Shown: positions 1 through 9,500, numbered from the stretch's first letter. The stretch: DNA of 36,592 bases from Acidobacteriota bacterium (GCA_021787735.1 JAJYLL010000045.1:1-36592), one strand, 5' to 3'. The notes: generated from the letters alone by a model not told the origin. Numbers and translations: made by a program.

Positions 1-743
1 ATCTTTTCCGCCAGCACTCCGAATTGTTCATAATTCGTGGTCGCCTTGGCTTGGCGTAGATAGTTTTCTGCGCGTTGACGTGCTTCTTTCAACTGTTCCG
101 GAGTTGCCTTCGGCGGGGCCATCGCGGAAATGGTCTGGACTGCGTACGATTCCGGGATGCGAAACTCTTTCGGATGCTTGTCATACCACGCCTTCGCCTC
201 TGCGACCGAAACTGCGGACTTATCCGTTACGTCAATCCTCAGCAGGGCGTCAATCAGCAGGGAGCGCCGGATTTTGGCGCGCAGGACTTTCTTGGAGCCT
301 TGGCACTCGGTCTTCAGAAAATACTGGTACATCTGAGAGTTGGGAAACTGCTGCCGGAAATCGGCTTCCGCCTTGTCGAGGCGCGCCGGGGCGATGGTCA
401 TTTTCCTCCGGAGCGCATCCTGGTAGACCAGTTCCTCAAATTCGATCATCTTCAGCGCGCCACTGCGAATCTCCGGTTCCATGGCTTTAGGGAAAGATCC
501 GTTGTGCTGCCGCGCGTAGGGAAAGATGGCGTACATCTCGCGCAACAGGTCGCGGTCTGTGAGCACGGCGCCATTCACCCGCGCAACTGTCCGTCCCACC
601 GGCACGATGGGCGCGCTACCCGCAAAATCTCCCCCAGCCTTGGTCGGGGCATGAGAGGGCATCAGATGCTGTGCCCAACTCGGGGCGGCGGCCGATATCA
701 GGAAGGCAGCCAGCAGTATAGATTTGGCCATTCGCAATTTCAT
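1..743 (-). CDS. Peptidyl-prolyl cis-trans isomerase, SurA/PpiC (parvulin) type, 3' end cut by window edge
   Basis: The frame is open from an ATG at 743-741 to the window edge, giving 247 codons with no stop, so the C-terminus lies outside. The protein starts with a clear signal peptide (MKLRMAKSILLAAFLISAAA, cleavage probably after PSWA). It continues with a SurA-N-like helical region (VARVNGAVLTDRDLLREM, a long helical segment around residues 80-170). The beginning of a parvulin domain follows (EFRIPESYAVQTIS, then a helix rich in Ala, Glu and Gln). A GGAG sits 8 bases before the ATG. Members of this family fold exported and outer-membrane proteins in the periplasm. It follows the cytochrome genes on the same strand, so folding or secretion of those proteins is a reasonable inferred role. 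A terminator-like hairpin separates it from the tetraheme gene, so it may have its own promoter. Confidence 0.85.
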   Translation of the reverse strand, partial: MKLRMAKSILLAAFLISAAAPSWAQHLMPSHAPTKAGGDFAGSAPIVPVGRTVARVNGAVLTDRDLLREMYAIFPYARQHNGSFPKAMEPEIRSGALKMIEFEELVYQDALRRKMTIAPARLDKAEADFRQQFPNSQMYQYFLKTECQGSKKVLRAKIRRSLLIDALLRIDVTDKSAVSVAEAKAWYDKHPKEFRIPESYAVQTISAMAPPKATPEQLKEARQRAENYLRQAKATTNYEQFGVLAEK

Positions 744-821
744 ATCAGTCGCTCCATCCCAAACAGGCCATCGGTCATCGGTGTTTAGCTCTAAAGCCCG
801 GCATTGACTGACAACCTGCTG

Positions 822-853
822 GAAAAATCGGGGGAGGGAGCAGGCTCTCCCCC
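822..853 (-). terminator. Rho-independent terminator after the tetraheme cytochrome gene
   Basis: Read on the minus strand, the arm GGGGGAG (853-847), a 10-base loop and the arm CTCCCCC (836-830) form a perfect 7-bp GC-rich stem. It is followed by GATTTTT. It begins 15 bases past the TAG stop of the tetraheme gene. Confidence 0.7.
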
Positions 854-868
854 AAGTTAAGAAAATAA

Positions 869-1843
869 CTAGGTTGTTGGCACGATCTGTCCGTGCATTT
901 CGTTGGATTCACCACCATGGCAGCTACGGCAGAATTGCGCCGCGCTGTTGCTGGTCATGGTGTTGCCGGGGTTGTACCAGCCGCGCACGAAGAAATGCGT
1001 CGGCTTAATCCCGATGGAGGAGCCAGCATTGAAATACAGCATATCGTGCTGGTCGTGGCAAGTGGTGCAGGTTACCCACGAATTGCTGGTGTACGCTCCG
1101 GGGGAGGTGCTGCTCTGTGTTCCAGGCACCTTAACCAGGTCCGCGATTGGCCCGTACTTTGTGACGTCAAAGTAGTCGGTCAGAAACGCGCTTGACCCGG
1201 GTCCGTTGAAGCTGATCGAGCCGTCAGCGTTTACGGTGCAGTCCCAGTTATACTGGCCGCCGCAACCAACGACCGCCGCGGGTCCCACCGGGTGGTCGTT
1301 CAAGTAATTTCCCGGTGTAGAGCCGTCATTTCCGAGCAGCGTCGGAGGGTTGAAAGTTGCTCCGTTGATCGTTACGGTTTCATACGTTGTGCCTCTCATC
1401 ATGCCGCTCGTCGCGATATTGCCGTCGTGGCAGCTCAGGCATGCGGCGATGACGAAAGTTCCGTCCCCCGCGCTAATCCCGGAGGACAAACTGGTGGGTT
1501 GGATTGTATTGGTTCCGACAGTAATTGGGGTTGTGCCGTAGTTTGGGATCGTAACAGGGAAAGTGGTCTGCGGTTGAGTACCCCTGGCTCCCATGTTCCC
1601 GAAAACAAGGGTTTGACCGTAGAGCGGCGTAAGGTTTTCGCCCCACAGCGCAAGGTTACCGCTGTTGGCGCTGGTCGGTGCACCGTTTCCGGCGGCGCCG
1701 CTGTGCGGTGCGTGACATGCGATACAGCCACGACCATACACATTGTGCGCGCCGAGAACGTCTTGTGTAGGTGACGTGACCTGCGCAGCGGCAAACCCGG
1801 CCGCAGCCAGGATCACGACAATTAGAAAACCAAGTTTTCTCAT
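869..1843 (-). CDS. Exported tetraheme c-type cytochrome, OmcE-like pattern
   Basis: The 324-residue protein has a signal peptide (MRKLGFLIVVILAAAGFAAA, cleavage near residue 20). It has four CxxCH haem-binding motifs: CIACH at 40-44, CLSCH at 135-139, CTTCH at 259-263 and CRSCH at 305-309. Between the motifs are long loops rich in Gly, Ser, Thr and Asn. A conserved-looking NDHPVG lies at 183-188, and CHAPH and CHDQH follow the first and third haems. The order CxxCHxPH, CLSCHDG, DHPVG, CxxCHDxH, CxxCH resembles the OmcE family of tetraheme cytochromes that form extracellular filaments in Geobacter. That assignment is from remembered motif order, not an alignment. AAGGAGG lies 13 bases before the ATG. 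It probably carries electrons outside the inner membrane. Confidence 0.85.
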   Translation of the reverse strand: MRKLGFLIVVILAAAGFAAAQVTSPTQDVLGAHNVYGRGCIACHAPHSGAAGNGAPTSANSGNLALWGENLTPLYGQTLVFGNMGARGTQPQTTFPVTIPNYGTTPITVGTNTIQPTSLSSGISAGDGTFVIAACLSCHDGNIATSGMMRGTTYETVTINGATFNPPTLLGNDGSTPGNYLNDHPVGPAAVVGCGGQYNWDCTVNADGSISFNGPGSSAFLTDYFDVTKYGPIADLVKVPGTQSSTSPGAYTSNSWVTCTTCHDQHDMLYFNAGSSIGIKPTHFFVRGWYNPGNTMTSNSAAQFCRSCHGGESNEMHGQIVPTT

Positions 1844-2011
1844 TTCAGTTGTGGAACCTCCTTAAGGATCATCCTTTGCTACGCGGCTTGTGCACTACCG
1901 GTAGCCGCGCTCTTGCTCGTGAATAAACGGGCAAAACTCTTGGCGCCGGGCCGTGGGGCTGGGATCTGGCAATGCCAGTGGCCGCCCCGGGCGCGGGTGC
2001 TCGATGCCGTG

Positions 2012-3307
2012 CTACGGCGGCGACGTATCTTTCTTGACCAACGAATCCTGATCAGCCGGCTTTTTTAGCTCCGACGCGTTTCCAGGTGCTTTGGCGTCTG
2101 GCTTGGGCGGATTCTCCCGCTGTTCCCTCATGGCAGCCGCCTCTGCGTCCGTGATGTAGCGGAACACCTGGACCCGCCCTGGGAACTGTTCGCCGGTAAT
2201 GATCCGGTTGTCGCGGTCGTCACTTGCAATTCCATAAAGCGCTTGAAATTGTCCCGGGTACCAGCCAAGTTCGCCGAAGTAAATCAACAACTGTCCCTTT
2301 TTGTTGAACACTTGCACTCGGCTCTGAACTTCATCCGTCACCCAGATATGGCCGTCCCGGTCGATGGCGATTCCCTTGGGCCTGGCAAAATGCCCTGGGC
2401 CGTCGCCTGCTGTCCCAAACTGGCTGATGAAGTTTCCGTCCGCATCGAAGATTTCCACGCGGTCGTTCAATGTATCCGTGACGTACACGTTGCCGTCTTT
2501 GTCCACTGCAACACCGTCCGGAAGAGAGAAATTGCCGGGGCTGGTCAGTGTGTGTTTCTTTCCTGCGGTTCCAATCCGGCGTAACAGCTTGTAGCTGTCC
2601 GCATCAAATACGAGGACCTGGTCCTGCTGCGTATCCACCACGTAAAGCAGCCGGTTCTCTTTGTCGATTGCGATCCCTGCGGGCGATACCAGCTCACCAG
2701 CCCCAAATTCAGCGATCGGCTGGTGTAACTTGTTGAGCACCAGCACGTGATGCAACTTGACGTCGGTCACAAAAATCCGGCCGTCATCGTCGATGGCCAG
2801 GCCGTTAATCATCGGCAAGGGTGCGTCCACCCGGTTCTTGATTAATTGCACCTTTCCCTTCAGCGATTCCGGGAAAATGAAGATGGCGCCTACCCCCTGG
2901 TCCGCGACATAAATATTTCCGTCCGAATCGACAGCGATGCCGTAGGGGCGCATCAGCTGGAAACCTACCTTCTTCTGCACATCAACGATTTGCTGGTTCG
3001 GCACAGTTCCGGCCAGGCGATCCATCCAGGAGCGATGCGGCTTCTTCGGCGCTTTCAAGTCCGCCCAGTCAATTCTCTGGCCTGTCAGGATCGCCTTGAA
3101 CTCGATTCGGGGGAGCGCCGGCGGGCTCGGCCAGACGATCTTTGAAATGTCAAACGTGGTTGTACGAGGTCCAACGACTAGTTCACCGGATCGCTTCTTT
3201 TTCTTCTTTGCTTGCGATGGGATCCCGCTCATCACCGTTGCAAGCACAAGCGCCAGAATGACCCAGCCTTTTCTGAGAAATTTCGAATTAGACCGAATAT
3301 GAAACAT
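2012..3307 (-). CDS. Exported NHL-repeat six-bladed beta-propeller protein
   Basis: The 431-residue protein has a hydrophobic N-terminal segment (residues 14-30) acting as a signal peptide or anchor. A very basic KKKKKR run follows. Six NHL-type repeats follow between about 118 and 375, each with the pattern P-x-G-I-A-(V/I)-D-x-(D/E)-G-(N/H)-(I/V)-(Y/W)-V-(T/A)-D. Examples are MRPYGIAVDSDGNIYVAD, LPDGVAVDKDGNVYVTD and RPKGIAIDRDGHIWVTD. The last 45 residues are a charged Pro/Lys-rich tail. AAGGAGC lies 9 bases before the ATG, and only 16 bases separate it from the 16-heme cytochrome gene upstream, so they are very probably co-transcribed. NHL propellers are usually binding scaffolds, and NHL genes are recurrent neighbours of multiheme cytochrome genes. 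No catalytic function can be read from the sequence. Confidence 0.88.
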   Translation of the reverse strand: MFHIRSNSKFLRKGWVILALVLATVMSGIPSQAKKKKKRSGELVVGPRTTTFDISKIVWPSPPALPRIEFKAILTGQRIDWADLKAPKKPHRSWMDRLAGTVPNQQIVDVQKKVGFQLMRPYGIAVDSDGNIYVADQGVGAIFIFPESLKGKVQLIKNRVDAPLPMINGLAIDDDGRIFVTDVKLHHVLVLNKLHQPIAEFGAGELVSPAGIAIDKENRLLYVVDTQQDQVLVFDADSYKLLRRIGTAGKKHTLTSPGNFSLPDGVAVDKDGNVYVTDTLNDRVEIFDADGNFISQFGTAGDGPGHFARPKGIAIDRDGHIWVTDEVQSRVQVFNKKGQLLIYFGELGWYPGQFQALYGIASDDRDNRIITGEQFPGRVQVFRYITDAEAAAMREQRENPPKPDAKAPGNASELKKPADQDSLVKKDTSPP

Positions 3308-3323
3308 TCTTGGCCAGCTCCTT

Positions 3324-4748
3324 CTAAGGCAATGCCATCATTCCTTGCGAATGGCACCTGGTGCAAAACGCCATGTTGGGCTCCTCATCTTTTACCAGGA
3401 GTCCGGGCTTCGTCGAAGCATGCGGCTGGTGGCAACTCAGGCAGTTCATCTGTATCGTGGTCTTGTTTTCCAGCTTCGCGACGCCTGAAATCGGATGGTT
3501 CGCAATCGGGTGTCCGAGGCCTTCTTTCAGCGGCAAGATTGGCACTTTTTTGAAGTAATCATTCGGCAGTTCCACCTTGCCATTGAAAATGGCCACCAGA
3601 TCCGTGCCTTTCACCGCCTGCGGGTTGGCATTCGGGCCATGACACTCCAGGCACAGTGAGTTGATATCGCTTACGCGCAACAGATTCGGGTTCACTCCCC
3701 CGTGCGGCATGTGGCAGATGGCGCAGCCTTGCTGGAAAGCCGGTTGGTGTGGATACGCTTCCTTGCCTTTCTCCGCCAGGTCGGAATGGCAGACCAGGCA
3801 GACTTCAACCGGGCTGGGTTGCAGGAATGCCGGCGAGGTTCCCGCATGAGGGTTGTGGCAGACCGTGCAATCACCCTGTGCGCCGGGATGCTGTACCTTT
3901 GCCGTCAGGATTTGCTTTGCCTGATCCGCATGACAGATCACGCACAAGGACTTGACGTCCGGTGTTGTCAGCACCACTTGCCCGTCCTTTGCTGGTGCGT
4001 GGCATGTCTCGCAGCCCATCGCGGCATAGGGCGGGTGGAGAAACTTCTGCGCCAGCATTGGCTTTGCCGACTGGTGCGGATCGTGGCACTGGAGGCAATC
4101 CGCCTTGGCGAATGGCTGATTCCGATGCGCCTTGGCGAGATCCGCATCGTTCGCATCGTGGCAGCCCAGGCACAATGTCGGCGCGTCCTTAGTCAGGTGA
4201 TATGCGAATTCGCGCTTCATGGGATCGCCGGACTTGTGTATGGAGTGGCAAGTCTCGCACCCCATGTCTAGCGCTGGGTGCCGACTGCCTCCTTTGGGAA
4301 TGTTTACTCCGGTATTGTGGCAAGTCAGGCATAGGTTCTCGGCCTTTGTTGCTCCATCGGGCGGTTTCACGAGGTGATACTTGTAGTTCGAGGAGTGCGG
4401 ATCGTGGCACACCACGCAGCCGTGAATTGCAGGGGGATGAACCCTCCCCTTGATATCGGAAGCCTTCTTGTCGGGGTGGCAGGTGAGGCAAAGCGCCAAG
4501 GATGTGCCGGTGATTAGTTTTACTCGTGTGATGTTCCCGGTGACTCGAACTTCGTGACAGGTCAGACATCCGCCGGCCATCGCGGAATGAACGAACTTTC
4601 CTTTCGTCATGTCAGTGTGGCATTGAACGCACTTGGCCGCGTCTGTCTTTGGGTCCAGCGGCACAGGATGCCTGGCGGCGTTGAGCGGGGCAGCAGTCAT
4701 TCCAATTAACAGGCAAGAAGCCAATATCCACTTAATATGTTTCCGCAT
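3324..4748 (-). CDS. Exported 16-heme c-type cytochrome (doubled CXXCH motif family)
   Basis: Starting from the ATG at 4748, the protein has 474 residues and a good signal peptide (MRKHIKWILASCLLIGMTAA). The frame is open to an ATG at 4859, but that extension lacks signal-peptide character. Neither start has a strong ribosome site. I count sixteen CxxCH motifs: CVQCH, CLTCH, CLTCH, CVVCH, CLTCH, CETCH, CLGCH, CLQCH, CETCH, CVICH, CTVCH, CLVCH, CAICH, CLECH, CLSCH and CTRCH. They alternate between a (L/V)CLxCH type and a (G/D/N)CxxCH type often followed by xPH, as in the paired-CXXCH families. The spacing is roughly one haem per 30 residues, so the protein should act as a haem wire in the periplasm or outside the cell. 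It is first in the minus-strand cluster and faces the regulatory spacer at 4749-5492. Confidence 0.9.
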   Translation of the reverse strand: MRKHIKWILASCLLIGMTAAPLNAARHPVPLDPKTDAAKCVQCHTDMTKGKFVHSAMAGGCLTCHEVRVTGNITRVKLITGTSLALCLTCHPDKKASDIKGRVHPPAIHGCVVCHDPHSSNYKYHLVKPPDGATKAENLCLTCHNTGVNIPKGGSRHPALDMGCETCHSIHKSGDPMKREFAYHLTKDAPTLCLGCHDANDADLAKAHRNQPFAKADCLQCHDPHQSAKPMLAQKFLHPPYAAMGCETCHAPAKDGQVVLTTPDVKSLCVICHADQAKQILTAKVQHPGAQGDCTVCHNPHAGTSPAFLQPSPVEVCLVCHSDLAEKGKEAYPHQPAFQQGCAICHMPHGGVNPNLLRVSDINSLCLECHGPNANPQAVKGTDLVAIFNGKVELPNDYFKKVPILPLKEGLGHPIANHPISGVAKLENKTTIQMNCLSCHQPHASTKPGLLVKDEEPNMAFCTRCHSQGMMALP

Positions 4749-5492
4749 ACCCAGCAGCTTGTCCGGCTCCGTAAAGATCGCGATGAAAAAATCCGCATTA
4801 GGCGATGTGATTTTCAACTCCTCCTTTGTGCTACCTGCTTGGGCCTTAAAAATGAGCAACTTACGTTGTGACCACGATGAAGAAGATGAGTCGCTCGACA
4901 GGAAGTTCCCGCTGGCGGGCTCCTGGCAATAGCCTCTCTTTTTCTAGGGTGCTAGTCTCAACGGTAAGTCCATTCAAAGGTTGCAGTTCTGCCACTGGGG
5001 ACCACCCGTACAGTGTGATCTAAGTGATGGTTAGGGTGACCTATCAGAGAAATCTAATCAGTGACAGCTATCACGTCCGGCTGTGATTTTGCTCACTGCC
5101 AAGATGCGACTGTGAACGTAGGTTTTAAACTGGTAAACATCCTTGGCGGTTCGTCCAGAAGGATACGGGCCTCGATTGGTTTTTGATGACAGCATGGGAA
5201 GGCTTACAAGGGGAAGCTGACAATCACCTCGCTCATCGCGGTGTTTTTCATCATGCTTATCGAGGCGAATTCTCAAGAATCAATAACGCGTGCCAGTTTG
5301 AATTCAGCGCTGCGTTTTTACAGGGTCTATGGCGAAAAGGGGCCGGAACTGCCCTCCGAAGGCACTGTGGACCGAACTGCCGCTCTGTAGCATGGGAACT
5401 CAGAGAATGTACCGAGGATCTGGAAATCGAGGGAATGCTGGCGACCGGTTATCGGTTCTTCCGGCTGCTGAAGCCTTCCATGGGAGTGCAAG
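4749..5492. other. Long divergent spacer between the cytochrome cluster and the TPR gene
   Basis: About 740 bases separate the 16-heme cytochrome start from the TPR gene start. The spacer holds two CRP/FNR-type palindromes (5060-5097). A strong Shine-Dalgarno-like AAAGGAGG lies on the minus strand, but it is too far from the chosen cytochrome start to serve it. Several short frames show no recognisable protein. One plus-strand frame, 5217-5390, reads as a short hydrophobic stretch plus a polar tail and is discussed in the findings. No tRNA or riboswitch was recognised. Confidence 0.5.
5060..5097. promoter_or_regulatory. Two tandem CRP/FNR-family operator-like palindromes
   Basis: Site 1 is GTGACAGCTATCAC at 5061-5074, a perfect GTGA-N6-TCAC palindrome. 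Site 2 is TGTGATTTTGCTCACT at 5082-5097, which is TGTGA-N6-TCACT. Both match the half-site spacing bound by CRP/FNR-family regulators (TGTGA-N6-TCACA). Their centres are 22 bases apart, about two helical turns, so two dimers would sit on the same DNA face. They lie between the divergent 16-heme cytochrome and TPR genes. Both are more than 300 bases from the annotated starts, so which transcript they control is unknown. Confidence 0.45.
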
Positions 5493-6155
5493 TTGAAGCA
5501 TAATCAGAGACACCAAATCTCAATTGCCGACCCTGACGGTGCGGCCCCCGGTTCCGCATTGGGTGAGCGCGCGGTAATACTGTTTGTGTTTATCAGCCTG
5601 GTCGCCGGAATTGGCATTGGTTACCTGTTAAGGGGAATCATGTCCCCAACCACAATGTCACCTTCGATGCCGCCCGTTACCCAACCAGGCACCTCGAAAG
5701 AAGCATCATCGGTATCTTTCGATTCTGAGGTCGAGCCTCTTGAAGCAGCACTCAAAACCGACCCTCAGAATGCGAAAATTCTCATCGAATTAGGTAATTT
5801 GTATTACGACCACCGTGCGTATTCCACAGCGACCGCTTACTATCAGCGAGCACTTAAGATCAATCCAGGCGATGTAAACGCTCGCACCGACCTGGGCACA
5901 GCCTACGCTTACTCAGGACTTCCCCAGCAAGCCGTTGCAGAGTACCAGAAGGCCTTGGCGATTGCCCCCCGGCACTTCCGAACGTTGTTCAACCTGGGAG
6001 TCGTTTACGATACCGGATTAAAAGATCCGGCGCGTGCCATCGCCACCTGGCAAAAACTTCTCAAGCTCTATCCTCGAGACCCGAACCGGAATCAGGTCGA
6101 GAGTCTGATTCAATCGGCAAAACGGGAAGTAGGGGGTTCCGCGACGGCCCGGTGA
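5493..6155 (+). CDS. Membrane-anchored TPR protein, NrfG/CcmI-like in layout
   Basis: The start is TTG at 5493, supported by GGGAG six bases upstream. There is no in-frame ATG before the membrane segment. The 220-residue protein has a short cytoplasmic N-terminus, one transmembrane helix at about 27-47 and a Pro/Ser/Thr-rich linker (50-75). Three tetratricopeptide repeats follow at about 94-127, 128-161 and 162-196, for example ELGNLYYDHRAYSTATAYYQ and DLGTAYAYSGLPQQAVAEYQ. One membrane helix followed by periplasmic TPRs is the layout of NrfG and the C-terminal part of CcmI, which hold apocytochrome during c-type haem attachment. Being next to a multiheme cytochrome cluster makes such a role attractive, but TPRs are generic and this is inference. 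It is divergent from the cytochromes. Confidence 0.8.
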   Translation: MKHNQRHQISIADPDGAAPGSALGERAVILFVFISLVAGIGIGYLLRGIMSPTTMSPSMPPVTQPGTSKEASSVSFDSEVEPLEAALKTDPQNAKILIELGNLYYDHRAYSTATAYYQRALKINPGDVNARTDLGTAYAYSGLPQQAVAEYQKALAIAPRHFRTLFNLGVVYDTGLKDPARAIATWQKLLKLYPRDPNRNQVESLIQSAKREVGGSATAR

Positions 6156-6546
6156 AGAAGTAACGTGTTCCTTCCTTTCGTTTGCGAAGATACCCATTTG
6201 GTGATGGTGGTGGGATCCAAGCCCGTTTCGCGTGCCATTTGCTTTGCGAGAAGGCATTCTCTGAGACAAGGCTGAGCCGTTCTGCGCCGGACTTCGAACG
6301 AAAGGGGCCTCTTGTTCGAGCAGGGAGGCCGCCGCGCTGCCGCCTCAAGACTACCAAGCTCATGTCATTGCCTGCCGACCGTCATATGTTGCGGTGACTC
6401 TTAACAGGAAGTGGTTTGGCTGACAAAACCCTCAACCAGGGTGATTCTTCGACACTGCCGGCGGGCTCCCTTTTTAGCGTGGCCGCGCACACGCTTTTTG
6501 CTCGATGCTTCAACGCTACGAGGCTAATACGGGCTAGAATTTCAAT
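6156..6546. other. Intergenic region before the helicase gene
   Basis: No gene was recognised in these 391 bases. The short frames on both strands have no family resemblance. A weak hairpin, ACCCT-caacc-AGGGT, at 6428-6442 lacks a proper U-tract. The region presumably contains the lhr promoter, but no convincing -35/-10 pair stood out. Confidence 0.4.
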
Positions 6547-9500
6547 ATGACTGCCAAAACGCAGCCGCTTGCCTGGGCACACCCGCTTGTGCGTGACTGG
6601 TTTGTGGATCGGTTTGGATCGCCCACTGAGTCACAGGAGCAGGGCTGGCCGCACATTGTGTCCGGAAGAGACGTTCTGATCTCTGCTCCGACGGGTTCCG
6701 GCAAGACGCTTGCGGCATTTCTTGCCTGCATAGACCGCCTGGTAGGCCAGGGACTTGAAGGTGTTCTTCCCGGCCATGTAGCAGTTCTCTACGTCTCCCC
6801 GCTGAAGGCACTCGGAAATGATATCCACAAGAACCTTGAGATTCCCTTGTGCGGCATACAGGACCTTGCAGCGCGGCGCGGAATAGATCTGCCCAAAATT
6901 CGCACTGCGGTCCGCTCCGGCGACACGCTGCCGCCCGAACGCCGTGCCATGCTGAAGCATCCGCCGCAGGTTCTGGTGACGACGCCCGAATCACTTTACA
7001 TCCTGCTCACGGCGGAGAAGAGCCGGACAATTCTGCAACATGTTGAGACGGTGATCGTGGATGAAATCCATGCTGTGGCGGACGACAAGCGGGGCGCCCA
7101 TCTGGCTCTCTCGCTTGAAAGGTTGGACGCGCTGGTGCAAGGCACAAATCCGGGCCGGAGTGCTGCAGTCAGAGTTGGGCTCTCCGCCACGCAGAATCCC
7201 ATCGAAGAAGTAGCGCGATTCCTGGCTGGCTCGGAGCGGGCCTTGCCTGTGATCGTGGATGTGGGCAACCGGCGCGCGATGGACCTTGCGGTGGAAGTTC
7301 CCGCTGGCGAGCTTGGCCCGGTGGCCAGCGAAGAAATGTGGGGAGACGTTTACAACCGCATCACGGAGCTTGCGCTTGAGCACCGATCTACTCTGGTCTT
7401 TGTTAACACGCGCCGACTGGTGGAACGCCTGGCGCATCACCTGACCGAGCGTCTGGGTGAAGAAGCGGTTGCAGCACACCATGGCAGTCTCTCGCGCAAG
7501 ATTCGGCTTGCGGCTGAAAAGAGGTTGAAGTCCGGCGAAGCGCGCGTGATGGTGGCCACGGCGTCGCTCGAGCTGGGAATTGATATCGGGATGGTAGACC
7601 TGGTGTGCCAGATCAGTTCGCCACGTTCCATCGGAGTGGCGCTGCAGCGCATCGGGCGCGCCGGGCATTGGCGTGGTGCAGTGCCGAAGGGCCATTTTTT
7701 CGCCATGACCAGGGACGAGCTGGTCGAGTGCGCAGCGCTGGTGCGCGCCATCCGGAACGGCGATCTCGACCGGCTTGAAATCCCTGACGCTCCGCTCGAC
7801 ATCCTGGCGCAGCAGATCGTTGCAATGTGCGCCGCCGAGGAATGGAAAGAAGATGATCTGTTCCTGGTCATGCGGCGAGCTTATCCCTACAGCAATCTTT
7901 CGCGGGGAGACTTTGAAGAAATCATCACTATGCTGTCGGAGGGAATCTCCGCCCGGCGAGGACGGCACGCCGCCTTGCTTTTTCGAGATCGCGTTAACGG
8001 GCGTCTGCGCGGTCGCCGAGGCAGCCGGTTGGCGGCGATCACGGGCGGCGGAGCGATTCCTGACAGCGCCCTCTTCTCCGTGGTTTCCATGCCGGAGGGG
8101 ACCGTAGTGGGAACTGTGGACGAAGACTTTGCGGTTGAGAGCATGGCGGGCGACATCATGCTGCTGGGCAACACCTCGTGGCGCATTCGCCGCGTAGAGG
8201 CTGCCCGCAGCCGCGTGCTGGTGGAAGATGGACACGGCGCTGCACCCAACGTGCCTTTCTGGCGGGGCGAGGCTCCCTCGCGTACGGCGGAACTTTCTGC
8301 GCAAGTGGCAGAGGTGCGCGAAATCGTCACAAAACTAGCTGAGAATCCAGATGGCGCAAGCCAAACATTCCACGAGGCAGCCGAATGGCTGAAACTGGAA
8401 TGCGGCCTTGACGACTCCGGTGCCGGGCAGGTGATTGCTTACCTTCTTGCCGGGAAGTCGATGCTGGGTGCAGCGCCTACTCAGAGAAGGGTGATCGCCG
8501 AGCGTTTTTTTGATGAAGCGGGGGGCATGCAGCTCGTTATCCACGCGCCTTTCGGCGGACGGATCAACAAGGCCTGGGGACTGGCTCTGCGCAAGCGGTT
8601 CTGCCGGTCGTTTAATTTCGAGTTGCAGGCGGCGGCAACGGACAACGGCCTGAACATCTCGCTGGGCGAGCAGCACAGCTTTCCTCTGGCGGATGTATTC
8701 CGTTTCCTTGAAGTGAATACGGTCGAAGCGGTGCTTGAACAGGCCGTTCTGGCTTCGCCCATTTTCAACAACCGCTGGCGATGGGATGCCAGCCGGTCGC
8801 TGGCGCTTCTGAGATTTCGCCACGGACACAAGGTTCCCATTTATATCCAGCGTATGCAGGCCGATGATCTGCTGGCCGCCGTGTTTCCTGAGGCCGCGGC
8901 GTGCCAGGAAAATATCGTTGGCGATATTCACATCCCGGACCATCCCCTTGTGCGCGAGGTGATGAAGGACGCCCTGACGGAAGCGATGGATATCGAGGGG
9001 CTCAAGCGCGTCCTTGGGGACATATCGAGCGGCGCCATCGAATGCCGAGCGGTGGATACCGCCGCGCCGTCTGCGTTCTCGCACGAGATTTTGAACGCTA
9101 ATCCCTATGCCTTCCTCGACGACGCTCCGCTTGAAGAGCGGCGCGCCCGGGCTGTTGAACTGCGGCGGGTTTTGCCCGATTCGGTGGTGCGCGAAGTCGG
9201 ACAACTTGATCCTGCCGCGATTCAGCAGGTGTGCCGCGAGGCATGGCCGAACGTTCGCGACGCAGATGAATTGGCGGATGTGCTGCAAACGCTGGTTGCG
9301 TTGCCGGAGAGTTTTGTGGCTCCGGACGGCGACTCTGTGAGAGCGATCTGGGCTGCCCACTTTAGAATCCTCGAAGCAGCGGGTCGCGCGGCGCGCGCAA
9401 GTCACAATGGCGTTGCCTATTGGGTGCCTGCCGAGAAAACGAAGACGTTTCAGGCGATTTTCCCGAAGTCGCAATTTCAGGGCGATTTGCGAGAGATCGA

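Noticed and set aside
5183-5503. 106-codon plus-strand frame overlapping the TPR gene start
   Set aside because: It resembles no family, its composition is not protein-like, and it overlaps the better supported TTG start at 5493.
6300-6330. GTTCGAG sequence resembling a tRNA T-loop
   Set aside because: No acceptor stem, anticodon arm or CCA end could be paired around it.
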